Part shown: one piece after another, positions 17,212 through 25,763 of the stretch
Layout of the letters: every line of letters begins with the position of its first letter
How positions within the stretch are numbered: the first letter of the stretch is position 1
Source of the DNA: Rhodopseudomonas palustris
GTDB lineage: Bacteria; Pseudomonadota; Alphaproteobacteria; Rhizobiales; Xanthobacteraceae
Reading direction: 5' to 3'
Assembly: GCF_013415845.1 (NCBI RefSeq)
Contig: NZ_CP058907.1
Location: 1,426,001-1,490,000, forward strand
Length of the DNA stretch: 64,000 nucleotides
Program-made: the position numbers and the translations under genes
Notes under the pieces: model-generated
Database searches by the model: none
Seen by the model: only the letters and a program-made list of their open reading frames with translations
What the model was told of the DNA's origin: nothing

Positions 17212-19167
17212 ATGGCAAAGCCCATCGAGCCATCTACTGGCAAGTCCGCTGCCAAATCGGTCAAGCAGTACAAGCGCGGATTTCCCGACAAGGCCGACGT
17301 GCTCGCACGCACGCCGGATCCTGGCGTGCGGGAGATGCTGGAGCACCTGGAGAGCTGCGGCGTCGACACCTGCTTCGACCGCTTCGATCGGCAGCAGCCT
17401 GGGTGCGATTTCGGATTGGAAGGGACCTGCTGCCGCATCTGCAACATGGGGCCCTGCCGCATCACGCCGAAGTCGTCGCAGGGCGTCTGCGGTGCTGATC
17501 AGGATCTGATGGTGGCGCGCAATCTGCTGCGTTCGCTCGCCGGCGGTGTCGCCGGCCACGGCACGCGCAGCCGTGAAGTGATCCTGGCCTTGAAGGCAGC
17601 CGCGCGCGGCGAGCTGCCGCAATCGCTGAAAGGGGAAGCGAAGATCCGTGCGGTCGCCAAGTCGTTCGGGCTCGATCCGGGCTCCAGCCTGAATGCGCTG
17701 GCCGAGCAGATCGCCGACATTCTGCTCGCCGACATGGCGCGCACCGAGCCGGGCATTCATCGCACGATGGCGTCGCTGGCGCCTGCCGAGCGCCTCGCGA
17801 CCTGGGATGCGCTCGATATCATGCCGATCGGCTCCTATCACGAAGTGTTCGAGGCGCTCAGTCGCACTGGCGTCGGCACCGACGGCGATTGGCGCAACGT
17901 GATGCAGCAGTTTCTGCGCTGCGGCTTGGCGTTCTCCTGGAACAGCGTCACCGGTGGCGCGATCGCACAGGATTGCCTCTATGGCCCGCCGCGCCGCAGC
18001 CGGATCAAGACCGATTTCGCCGCGATCGAAACCGGTACCGTCAACATCGCGATCCACGGCCACTCGCCGGTGCTGGCTTCAGTTTTGGTGCGGCTCGCGG
18101 ACGATCCCGCAATTGAAGCCAAGGCCAGAGATGCCGGCGCCGGCGGCCTCCGCTTCTACGGCATCTGCTGCACCGGCCTTTCGGTGCTGTATCGCGAGGG
18201 CGGCGTGGCGCCGCTCAGCAACGCGATGGGCGCCGAACTGGTGCTCGGCACTGGCGCCATCGATGCCTGGGTCGCCGATGTGCAGGACATCTACCCGTCG
18301 ATCATGCAGGTCGCCGCCTGCTTCCACACCACGGTGATCACCACCAGCGACTCCGCGCGATTGCCCGGTGCGCTGCATATCGGCTTCGATCATGCGCACA
18401 GCAACTTCGCCGAGGTCGAGACGATGGCACACCGCATCCTCGATGTCGCGATCGCGACCTTCCGTCGGCGGAGTGCAGAAAAAGTGCATCTGCCCAAGCA
18501 GGGCTTCGATGCGGAAGTCGGTTTTTCGGCCGAGAACGTAATCGAATCGTTCGGCGGCGCGGCAGGATTGCTGGCGCATTTGCGCGAAGGCCGTATCCGC
18601 GGCGTGGTCAATCTAGTCGGCTGCAACAATCCGAAGGTGGTGTACGAGGAGGCCACAGTCATCGTCGCCCGGCATCTGCTCGCAAACGATGTCCTCGTGC
18701 TCACGAACGGCTGCGCGTCGTTTCCGTTGCTCAAGCTGGGGTTCTGCCGCCCCGAAGCGCTGGAGTGGAGCGGCGCAGCATCACGCGCGGCGCTCTCCGC
18801 GGCCGCGCTGCCTCCCGTGCTTCACATGGGCGAATGTCTCGACAACGCACGCGCCGTCGGCATCTTCCGCGCGCTGGCCGACGCCGCAGGGCTGCCGCTG
18901 AAGACCATGCCGTTCGCCTTCGTCAGTCCAGAGTGGTCCAACGAAAAGGGCATCGGCGCCGCGCTGGCGTTCCGGCTGCTTGGCATCGACTCCTATCACT
19001 GCGTGTATGGCGCAACGCTCGGTTCGGAGAAGGTGCAGCACTTCCTTGAGCATGACACTCGCGACCTGCTCGGCGCTGCCGCGATCGTCGACACCGACCC
19101 GGAGCAACTTGCGCGGCGCATCGTGCAGGACCTCGACCGTCGTCGCTCTACTTTGGCGGACGACTAA
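17212..19167 (+). CDS. cooS: CooS-like Ni/Fe-S carbon monoxide dehydrogenase catalytic subunit (variant active site)
   Basis: A 651-residue homologue of homodimeric Ni-CODH. Cys65 and Cys73 fit the dimer-bridging D cluster; Cys74, Cys77, Cys82 and Cys93 fit the B cluster. By comparison with remembered C. hydrogenoformans CODH-II, C-cluster ligands are present as His284 (HGHSP), Cys320 (GICCTG), Cys471 (LVGCNN), Cys501 (TNGC) and Cys542 (HMGEC), and Lys579 is kept. The position of CODH-II Cys333 (DYQC) is Asp359 (DVQD), and relay histidines 96 and 99 are Arg119 and Glu122. An altered cluster or reaction is possible. No CooF, hydrogenase or acetyl-CoA synthase genes are nearby. It is preceded by cooC and an Ssu-type importer in one operon. 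Confidence 0.93.
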   Translation: MAKPIEPSTGKSAAKSVKQYKRGFPDKADVLARTPDPGVREMLEHLESCGVDTCFDRFDRQQPGCDFGLEGTCCRICNMGPCRITPKSSQGVCGADQDLMVARNLLRSLAGGVAGHGTRSREVILALKAAARGELPQSLKGEAKIRAVAKSFGLDPGSSLNALAEQIADILLADMARTEPGIHRTMASLAPAERLATWDALDIMPIGSYHEVFEALSRTGVGTDGDWRNVMQQFLRCGLAFSWNSVTGGAIAQDCLYGPPRRSRIKTDFAAIETGTVNIAIHGHSPVLASVLVRLADDPAIEAKARDAGAGGLRFYGICCTGLSVLYREGGVAPLSNAMGAELVLGTGAIDAWVADVQDIYPSIMQVAACFHTTVITTSDSARLPGALHIGFDHAHSNFAEVETMAHRILDVAIATFRRRSAEKVHLPKQGFDAEVGFSAENVIESFGGAAGLLAHLREGRIRGVVNLVGCNNPKVVYEEATVIVARHLLANDVLVLTNGCASFPLLKLGFCRPEALEWSGAASRAALSAAALPPVLHMGECLDNARAVGIFRALADAAGLPLKTMPFAFVSPEWSNEKGIGAALAFRLLGIDSYHCVYGATLGSEKVQHFLEHDTRDLLGAAAIVDTDPEQLARRIVQDLDRRRSTLADD

Positions 19168-19444
19168 ACTGCGATAATCCAGCGTTCGCGAGAACAATCA
19201 TAGATTGAGCAAGCTGACCATGTTTCGTGGGATGACGTTGACAGCGCGATTGTTACTTTTGCTGTCGGGGTCGATAGAAAATCCAGCTCGAAAACGGCGG
19301 CACAACGAAATCCTGCTTCGTTGACTTCGATCAGACGTCGATTAGCTTGCCGCCGTCGCGACGCAATCGCGAGCAGCGATCGCGATCCTCCAGAACGAGC
19401 CGCGGCTTGCTTTACTTTCGTCCGCAGACGTGTCCGGAGTCCCG

Positions 19445-20392
19445 ATGTCCAAGCTATACGTCGTCCACGAGAACCCGGCTTGGATCGGTGCCTTCGCCGA
19501 CGCATTCGAGGCGCGCGGGTTGACGTGGCAGCAATGGCTGATCGAGGACGGGGCGTTGGATCTGTCGGCGATCCCGCCCGAAGGCGTGTTCTATAGCCGA
19601 ATGAGCGCCTCGGCGCACACACGAGATCATCGTTATGCTCCCGAGTTGACGCTGGCTCTGCTGCTATGGCTAGAGCGCCACGGGCGGCGCGTCGTCAACG
19701 GCAGCACAGCGCTCGACCTGGAGATCAGCAAGGCGCGGCAGTATTCACGGCTGGAGAGCGCAGGCATCCGCGTTCCGCGTACCATTGTTGTCGCCAATAA
19801 GCACGAGATCGTGCGTGCTGCGGACGAGGCATTCGGCGACGCGCCGGTGATCCTGAAGCCGAACCGCGGTGGCAAGGGGCTTGGCGTCCGACTATTTCAT
19901 ACAGGCGCTGCGCTGGCCGATCATCTCGACAGCGCGGACTACGAGGAACCGGTCGACGGCATCCATCTGTTGCAGGAGTACATCGTCGCAGAAGAGCGGT
20001 TCATCACTCGGGCCGAGTTCGTCGGTGGCCGCTTTCTCTATGCGGTGCGGGTCGATACCAGCGACGGCTTCGAGCTGTGCCCTGCGGAGGCGTGCCAGGT
20101 CGGCGATGCGTTTTGTCCTGCAGGCAGTAATTCGCGCCCGAAATTCGAGATCGTTAGCGACATCGATCATGGCCTGAAGGCGAGCTATGAACGCTTCCTA
20201 TCGGACAACGGAATCGAAATTGCCGGCATCGAGTTCATGGCCGGAGACGACGGCCGCGTCCTGACTTACGACATCAATACTAACACCAACTACAACCCTG
20301 CTGCCGAAGCCAGGGCTGGTCGCTCAGGTGCGCTAGCAGTCGCCGATTATCTCGGCAGCCTGCTTCGCACCCCCCACCCCCACGCCGCTTAA
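19445..20392 (+). CDS. ATP-grasp fold ligase-like protein (RimK-related)
   Basis: A 315-residue protein of the ATP-grasp superfamily. The nucleotide loop VILKPNRGGKGLGVRLF lies around residues 131-147; the metal-binding end is YDINTNTNYNP near residue 275. The N-terminal 90 residues form the preceding domain (MSKLYVVHENPAWIGAFADA). Such enzymes join an acyl phosphate to an amine or thiol; the substrate cannot be told. GGAG seven bases before the ATG at 19445 supports this start. It begins a second run of genes (AhpD-like, liv importer) after a 277-base gap following cooS. Confidence 0.75.
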   Translation: MSKLYVVHENPAWIGAFADAFEARGLTWQQWLIEDGALDLSAIPPEGVFYSRMSASAHTRDHRYAPELTLALLLWLERHGRRVVNGSTALDLEISKARQYSRLESAGIRVPRTIVVANKHEIVRAADEAFGDAPVILKPNRGGKGLGVRLFHTGAALADHLDSADYEEPVDGIHLLQEYIVAEERFITRAEFVGGRFLYAVRVDTSDGFELCPAEACQVGDAFCPAGSNSRPKFEIVSDIDHGLKASYERFLSDNGIEIAGIEFMAGDDGRVLTYDINTNTNYNPAAEARAGRSGALAVADYLGSLLRTPHPHAA

Positions 20393-20418
20393 CCCACGTA
20401 AAAGAAGGCAAACGCCCA

Positions 20419-20979
20419 ATGGCCCGCGTCCGCTCGATCCCGTCCTCCGAACTGCCTGCCGATCTCGCCGACATCTACGAGCGGTTTGCGACCGGGTACG
20501 GTCCGTTCCGCAATCAGGTCGCGGTGTTCGCCCATGTTCCGGCGGCCCTGCGCCATTTGATGTCGTTGCTGATGGAGTTGCGCGAAGCGAAGACCTTGTC
20601 CAAGCGTCACTTGGAGATCGCCATTGTGGTGGTCTCCAAGCTCAACGAGTGCCATTACTGCGTCGCCCATCACAAGCCGTTCCTGGTCGTCGAAGGACTG
20701 TCGCCGGCCGGCGTCGAGACTATCCTCGACTACGAGAACCATCCCGAACTCGACGCCAAGGATAAACTGGTGGTGCGCTGGGCCAAGGCCGCCTGGCTCG
20801 AGCCGAACCGGATTCGTGACGCGCTGTACGACGAGCTGCGCGCTAATTTCAGCGAAGCCGAGATCGTGGAGTTGACGCTGCGGATTACGCTGTGCGGGTT
20901 CTTCAACCGCTTCAACGATGCGCTTCAGGTCGAAGAGGAGCCCGAGGCTTTGGAGCGGGTCGAAGCGGTCGAGGCATGA
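20419..20979 (+). CDS. Peroxidase-related AhpD-like protein
   Basis: A 186-residue carboxymuconolactone decarboxylase/AhpD-fold protein with the CxxC pair in [10 protein letters not shown] (Cys78, Cys81) and the downstream helix [16 protein letters not shown] typical of the uncharacterised peroxidase-related group. It lies 26 bases after the ATP-grasp gene and overlaps the following livG start by four bases, so it belongs to the importer operon. It is the second AhpD-like gene close to cooS; the two are of different subgroups. Confidence 0.8.
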   Translation: MARVRSIPSSELPADLADIYERFATGYGPFRNQVAVFAHVPAALRHLMSLLMELREAKTLSKRHLEIAIVVVSKLNECHYCVAHHKPFLVVEGLSPAGVETILDYENHPELDAKDKLVVRWAKAAWLEPNRIRDALYDELRANFSEAEIVELTLRITLCGFFNRFNDALQVEEEPEALERVEAVEA

Positions 20980-21729
20980 ACGGACTTGGGTCCCGCATTG
21001 CTGCCACAGGCCTGACCAAGAGGTTCGGCGGTCTGGTCGCCGTTGACGGCGTGTCGCTGCGGGTCGAGCCCGGCGAGATCGTGGGGCTGATCGGTCCGAA
21101 TGGCGCGGGAAAGACCACGCTGTTCGACCTGCTGTCGGGCGTGTTGAAGCCCGACGCTGGACGTCTGGCGGTCGATGGCATCGACGTCAGTGGCGCTCCG
21201 CCGCATCGGCTGGCGCAGCTCGGGTTGGTGCGAACCTTTCAGCCTCTCGCGGGAGCTCGATCGTCTGACCGTGCTGGAGAACGTGGCGGGCGAGACGCTC
21301 AACGGGGCGCTGTTCCTCCCATGGAGGACGCGCAGTGTCGAGCGCAGCGTGGTCGCACGGGCACGTGATCTCCTGGCGCTGGTGTCACTGTCCGCCCATG
21401 AAGCAAAGCCCGCAGCGTCGCTGTCGGGTGGCCAGAAGAAGCTGCTCGAACTGGCGCGCTGTCTGATGGCCGGCGCGCGCACCATCTTGCTCGACGAGGT
21501 CGCCGCCGGAGTTGCGCCGCCCGTCGTCGAGGACATCGCCAAACTGGTGCTGGCGCTGAACCAGCAAGGAACGACCTTCGTGGTGATCGAGCACAATATA
21601 GGCGTGATCCGCCAGCTCGCTTCGCGCGTGATCGTGCTCGCTGGCGGACGGGTGCTGGCCGAGGGATCGTTCGCCGAGGTCTCGTCGAACCTGGACGTCG
21701 TCGCATCGTATCTTGGACAGGCGGCATGA
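20976..21729 (+). pseudogene. livG: livG ATP-binding protein gene with a one-base frameshift
   Basis: The first part (from the ATG at 20976) encodes [20 protein letters not shown], Walker [10 protein letters not shown] and LGLVRTFQ, then leaves frame at about 21243. The +1 frame continues exactly where a LivG should: [20 protein letters not shown], signature LSGGQKKLLELARCL, Walker B TILLDEVAAGV and the end ASYLGQAA at 21729. Removing one C from the CC at 21243-21244 restores a continuous protein of about 250 residues. It is either a sequencing error or a real inactivating insertion in an otherwise complete operon. No convincing slippery site was seen. Confidence 0.88.
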
Positions 21730-22433
21730 CATTGTTGTCACTCAAGGCGGTGCGGGCCGGTTACGGCTTCGGCGACATTGTCCACGGCGTCGACCTCGAC
21801 GTCGCAGTTGGCGAAGTTGTCGCGTTGATCGGTCCGAACGGCGCCGGCAAATCGACGCTGCTCAGGGCGATCGCCGGCCTCGCGGTGGTCAGCGGCGGCC
21901 GCGTTCGCTTCGACGGGATCGATCTGACGTCCCGTGATCCGCAGACACGGGCGCGCGCCGGGATGGCGCTTCTGCCGCAGGAGCGCAACGTCTTTCGAAC
22001 GCTCACCGTGTCCGACAATCTCGATGCTAGTGCGTGGGGGGTGTCCGATCGGAGCGATCGTCGCGGCGAGGTGCTGCAATTGCTGCCGCCGGTTGGCGAC
22101 CTGCTGAGCAAGCGGGCAGGGCGGCTGTCGGGCGGACAGCGCCAGATCGTCGCTCTGGCGATGGCGCTAATGGCGCGGCCCCGGCTGTTGCTGGTCGACG
22201 AGCCCACCGCAGGTCTGGCGCCGCGTCTGGTCGGCGAGATGCTCGACCTGCTGCGCGGGCTCGCCGCGCGCGGTTACGGCGTGCTGATAGTCGAACAGAA
22301 CGCCCGTGCGGCGCTGCTGCGCGCCGATCGGGCGCTGGTGCTGGTCGATGGCCGGGTGGTACGCAGCGGGCCGGCCGCCGATCTCGGCCGCGAGCCGGAT
22401 TTCGGCGCCCTGTTCTTCGGCGAGGCGGCGTGA
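21726..22433 (+). CDS. livF: Branched-chain-type ABC transporter ATP-binding protein, LivF family
   Basis: A 235-residue ATPase with Walker A GPNGAGKSTLL, signature LSGGQRQIVALAMAL and Walker B LLLVDEPTAGLAP; the block LLPQERNVFRTLTVSDNL is of LivF type. It overlaps livG and livH starts by four and one bases. It is intact, unlike its livG partner. Confidence 0.9.
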   Translation: MTLLSLKAVRAGYGFGDIVHGVDLDVAVGEVVALIGPNGAGKSTLLRAIAGLAVVSGGRVRFDGIDLTSRDPQTRARAGMALLPQERNVFRTLTVSDNLDASAWGVSDRSDRRGEVLQLLPPVGDLLSKRAGRLSGGQRQIVALAMALMARPRLLLVDEPTAGLAPRLVGEMLDLLRGLAARGYGVLIVEQNARAALLRADRALVLVDGRVVRSGPAADLGREPDFGALFFGEAA

Positions 22434-23290
22434 TGCAGATCATCGTCAACGCGCTGGCAAGTGCAGCGATCCTCGCGCCGGCGGCCGTTGCCTTCACACT
22501 GATCTTCACGCTGTTCGGCTACGCCAACTTCGCCGCCGGCGCGTTCGTCACCATCGGCGCGTTTGCAGCCTGGACCGCGAACGTCGTGATGGGTCTTCCG
22601 CTAGTCGTCGCCGGCATGGTTGCGGTCCTTGTCACCGCGGCCGCGATGGTCGCCTGCGACGCGCTGGTGTTCCGCCCGTTGCGCGGACGCAGCGGCGCGA
22701 CCTTGTTGCTGGTCTCTGTGGCGTTGTCGTTCGTACTGGAGAACATCATCCGGTTCGGCTTCGGCTCGCAGATCAAAGGCTTCGACCTGCCACTCACGGG
22801 CCCGCTGTCGATCGGCAGTGTGCGCATCACGCGCGAAGCTCTTGCGGTCGTGGTGACAGCCGCAGTGGCGATCGCGGCGGTGGGAGCAGTGCTTGCGTTC
22901 TCGCCGATCGGTCGTGCGCTACGAGCAGTCTCGGACAATCCGGCGCTGGCTCGGGTCCGCGGTTTGCCGGTCGAGCGTGTGCTCGGCTTCGGCACGCTGG
23001 TCGCCGGAGCCCTGTTCGGATTGAGCGGCACCCTGGTCGGCGTCGACCTCGCGATTGATCCCGCATTGACCTGGACCGTGACGGTGCCGGTGATCGCCGC
23101 CGCCATCGTCGGCGGACTCGGCTCTCCGGCCGGCGCCACCCTCGGTGCCTTGGTCATTGGCTTCGCCGAGGAGTTGACGGTGTTGGTGCTGTCACCGCCG
23201 TACAAGGCGGCGGTGGGCTTCGTGGCAATCGCCGCGGTGTTGCTGCTGCGGCCGCAGGGTCTGCTCGGCGTCGTCGTCAATCGGAAATAG
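22433..23290 (+). CDS. livH: Branched-chain-type ABC transporter permease, LivH family
   Basis: A 285-residue hydrophobic permease beginning MQIIVNALASAAILAPAAVA. The frame is open further upstream inside livF, but the ATG at 22433 overlapping the livF stop (TGATG) fits family length. It has the LivH motifs ALRAVSDNPALARVRGL and VGGLGSPAGATLGALVIG and ends RPQGLLGVVVNRK. Confidence 0.9.
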   Translation: MQIIVNALASAAILAPAAVAFTLIFTLFGYANFAAGAFVTIGAFAAWTANVVMGLPLVVAGMVAVLVTAAAMVACDALVFRPLRGRSGATLLLVSVALSFVLENIIRFGFGSQIKGFDLPLTGPLSIGSVRITREALAVVVTAAVAIAAVGAVLAFSPIGRALRAVSDNPALARVRGLPVERVLGFGTLVAGALFGLSGTLVGVDLAIDPALTWTVTVPVIAAAIVGGLGSPAGATLGALVIGFAEELTVLVLSPPYKAAVGFVAIAAVLLLRPQGLLGVVVNRK

Positions 23291-23292
23291 CC

Positions 23293-24252
23293 ATGGACGC
23301 TTACCTCGTCTCGATCCTGACCGTCACGGGCATCTATGCGGTGCTGACGCTCGCCTTGAATCTGCAATACGGCTTCACCGGTCTGATCAATTTCGGCGTC
23401 GTCGGTTTCTACGGACTCGGCGCCTATGCGAGTGGGATCGGCACAGAGACGTTCGGCTTGCCGTTTACGGCCGGTCTTGCCGTCGCCGTTGCGATCGGCG
23501 CACTAGCCGGGGCGGTCGTCGCGTTGCTGTCGTTGCGGCTGTCCGGCGATTTCCTTGCCATCGTGACGCTCGGCTTCGCCGAGACGGTGCGCCTCGTGCT
23601 CACCAACGAGGACTGGCTGACGCGCGGACCGCGCGGCTTCTCGATCTCCACCCGGCCGCTGCCCGAGGGGCTCGGCCGCGATGCCTCCACGCTGTCTTAT
23701 CTCGGGCTGGTCCTGCTGTTGCTAGCGATCGTGTTCGTGTTGCTTGAGCGCCTGGCGCGCGCGCCTTACGGCCGCGTCCTGCGCGCCATCCGCGAGGACG
23801 ATCTGGTTCCGGCGACGCTGGGCAAGAACGTCTTTGGGTATCGTCTGCAAGCCTTCGTCCTCGGCAGCGCGATCATGGCGGCGGCCGGGTCGCTCTACGC
23901 GCACTATGTGCAGACCATCACGCCGGACAATTTCACCACCCCCGTCGCCATCCTGGTGTGGATGTCGCTGATCGTCGGCGGCGCTGGCAACAACCGGGGC
24001 GTCGTGCTCGGCGCCGCGGTGGTGATCGCGATCTACGAAGGCAGCCGGTTCATCGCTCCGTTTCTGCCGTGGCTCGACGCCGAGCAGGTCTCGGCGCTGC
24101 GCTTCATCGTGATCGGCGTGGCGTTGATCCTCACCGTTCGGTTTCGTCCCGACGGCCTGCTGCCGGAGCTGCCGCATCACGCGGCCCCGGCGGAGGCGGC
24201 CGCGCCAGCCTCCCGATTTCAGCTCGACCAACATGAAGGAATAGGTCTATGA
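23293..24252 (+). CDS. livM: Branched-chain-type ABC transporter permease, LivM family
   Basis: A 319-residue permease starting two bases after livH. It contains LALNLQYGFTGLINFGVVGF, the coupling-loop motif VLRAIREDDLVPATLGKNVF and IVGGAGNNRGVVLGA. The ending RPDGLLPELPHH followed by an Ala-rich tail is common in this family. It overlaps the binding-protein gene by four bases. Confidence 0.9.
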   Translation: MDAYLVSILTVTGIYAVLTLALNLQYGFTGLINFGVVGFYGLGAYASGIGTETFGLPFTAGLAVAVAIGALAGAVVALLSLRLSGDFLAIVTLGFAETVRLVLTNEDWLTRGPRGFSISTRPLPEGLGRDASTLSYLGLVLLLLAIVFVLLERLARAPYGRVLRAIREDDLVPATLGKNVFGYRLQAFVLGSAIMAAAGSLYAHYVQTITPDNFTTPVAILVWMSLIVGGAGNNRGVVLGAAVVIAIYEGSRFIAPFLPWLDAEQVSALRFIVIGVALILTVRFRPDGLLPELPHHAAPAEAAAPASRFQLDQHEGIGL

Positions 24253-25472
24253 CCCGCCTCTCTCGTCGTCTGTTTCTCGCCGGCTCGACCGTCGCGTTGG
24301 CGACGCCCGCGTTGCTTCGTCATGCGCGGGCCCAATCCGAACCGATACGGATCGGGAGTCTGCCGCCGCTGAGCGGCGGTGGCGGCCCATACGGTCCTGA
24401 AATCGCCGATGCGCACCGGCGGGTCGTCGAGGCGGTCAACAAGGCCGGCGGCGTACTCGGGCGCGAGGTCAAGCTGACTGTCGAGAATTCCGAGACCAAT
24501 CCGGAGGCGGCCGTTCGCGCAGCGCGGAAGCTGATCGACGTCGACCGCGTCATTGCTATCCTCGGTACCTGGGAGTCGTCGTCGACGATCGGCATTCAGC
24601 CGCTGGCGCAGGAAGCAAACGTGCTGCAACTGTTCACTTCGTCGTCCGACTCGGTGCCGAACGGTGACAAGAAGGGGCTCGCCTTCAACTTCCAGCCGCT
24701 CAACAGCGCCTGGGGTGTCGCGCTCGCCAAGCTGGCGGCGAAGCGCGGTTTCACCGAAATCGCCTTCGCCGGCCCCAACAACGATTTTGCCAGTTCGATC
24801 ATCGACACATTCCGGGACTCGTTGGTCAAGGAGGGCGGCAAGGTCGTGGGCGAGCCGTTCCTTTACAATCCGAACCAGCCGTCCTATCGCGCCGAAGCCG
24901 AGCGGCTGATCCGCGGCAATCCGCCGGCGGTTTTCGTCGCCGGCTACGTCAACGATTTCACCGCGGTCTACCGCGAACTGATCCGCGCCGGTTACAAGGG
25001 GCAGGTCTTCGCGATTTCCTTTGCGGTCGGTCCTCAGTTCAAGGAAGCGGTCGGAGCGGCCGCCAACGGCATCCTGCACGGCTTTCCGGTGCCGCCGATC
25101 GGCAAGGACACCTACGACACCTATTTGCGTTTCGTCGGAAAGGAGCCGAACGGTCAGGTGCAATTGCCCTATGGTTGTGCGGCCTACGATCAGATCAACG
25201 TGCTGTTGCTGGCGATCGAAAGCGCGAAGTCGACCGAGCCCGCCAAACTGCGCGAGCACATCTTCAAGATCACGACGGGGCCCGGCGAGCGGGCGACCAC
25301 GTTCCTCGAGGGCGCCAAGTCGATCGCGGCGGGAACAGCGATCAAATACGACGGTGCCAGTTCGTCGGTGGATTTCAAGCCCAACGGAATGCTCAAGAGC
25401 CGCGACTTCGAGCTCTACGAAATCCGTGACGGCAAGGACGTCTCCGTGCTGCGGATCACCAACGAGACCTGA
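24249..25472 (+). CDS. Branched-chain-type ABC transporter substrate-binding protein
   Basis: A 407-residue type I periplasmic binding protein. Its N-terminus, RLSRRLFLAG followed by a hydrophobic stretch and the ARAQ cleavage region, looks like a Tat signal. The mature start IRIGSLPPLSGGGGPYGPEI and the middle NPEAAVRAARKLI match the amide/urea/amino-acid binding group. It is the last gene of the ATP-grasp-AhpD-liv operon and is followed by a terminator. The ligand is unknown. Confidence 0.9.
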   Translation: MTRLSRRLFLAGSTVALATPALLRHARAQSEPIRIGSLPPLSGGGGPYGPEIADAHRRVVEAVNKAGGVLGREVKLTVENSETNPEAAVRAARKLIDVDRVIAILGTWESSSTIGIQPLAQEANVLQLFTSSSDSVPNGDKKGLAFNFQPLNSAWGVALAKLAAKRGFTEIAFAGPNNDFASSIIDTFRDSLVKEGGKVVGEPFLYNPNQPSYRAEAERLIRGNPPAVFVAGYVNDFTAVYRELIRAGYKGQVFAISFAVGPQFKEAVGAAANGILHGFPVPPIGKDTYDTYLRFVGKEPNGQVQLPYGCAAYDQINVLLLAIESAKSTEPAKLREHIFKITTGPGERATTFLEGAKSIAAGTAIKYDGASSSVDFKPNGMLKSRDFELYEIRDGKDVSVLRITNET

Positions 25473-25520
25473 TCGTATCGGTATCTCCGCGCTTTGCTCC
25501 CGCGGCGCTTAGCTTGTTCA

Positions 25521-25553
25521 CGGCCGCCCTTTGTGGGGCGGCCGTTCTGCTTT
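25521..25553 (+). terminator. Rho-independent terminator after the second liv operon
   Basis: A perfect nine-base stem, CGGCCGCCC (25521-25529) and GGGCGGCCG (25536-25544), with a six-base loop and the trailing TTCTGCTTT. It lies 48 bases after the binding-protein stop. Confidence 0.85.
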
Positions 25554-25718
25554 GCCGACAAACTCAATATTCGCCGGCACGGCGCCTGATGCAAAGAATG
25601 AATGCGTCGCGTTGTTAACTACAGCGGTTAGATCGTGCTTTGCGCGTCGAACTATTTGAAATTGACCACGGCGGCTCTACGCCTCGATATAGTTGAAAGG
25701 TAATTTCGCGCAACAGTG

Positions 25719-25735
25719 GTAGTTCGTCGAACTAC
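25719..25735. promoter_or_regulatory. Perfect palindrome upstream of the peptide-transporter operon
   Basis: GTAGTTCG-T-CGAACTAC is a perfect eight-base inverted repeat around one base, 28 bases before the ATG at 25764. Its right half (TCGAACTA) recurs at 25647-25654. It looks like an operator for a dimeric regulator; the regulator is not known. Confidence 0.4.
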
Positions 25736-25763
25736 ACGTCAATATCATTTCAACGAGGAACGG

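Noticed and set aside
19201..19270. Sigma-70 promoter starting TTGACA at 19238
   Set aside because: No acceptable -10 box at 16-18 bases downstream.
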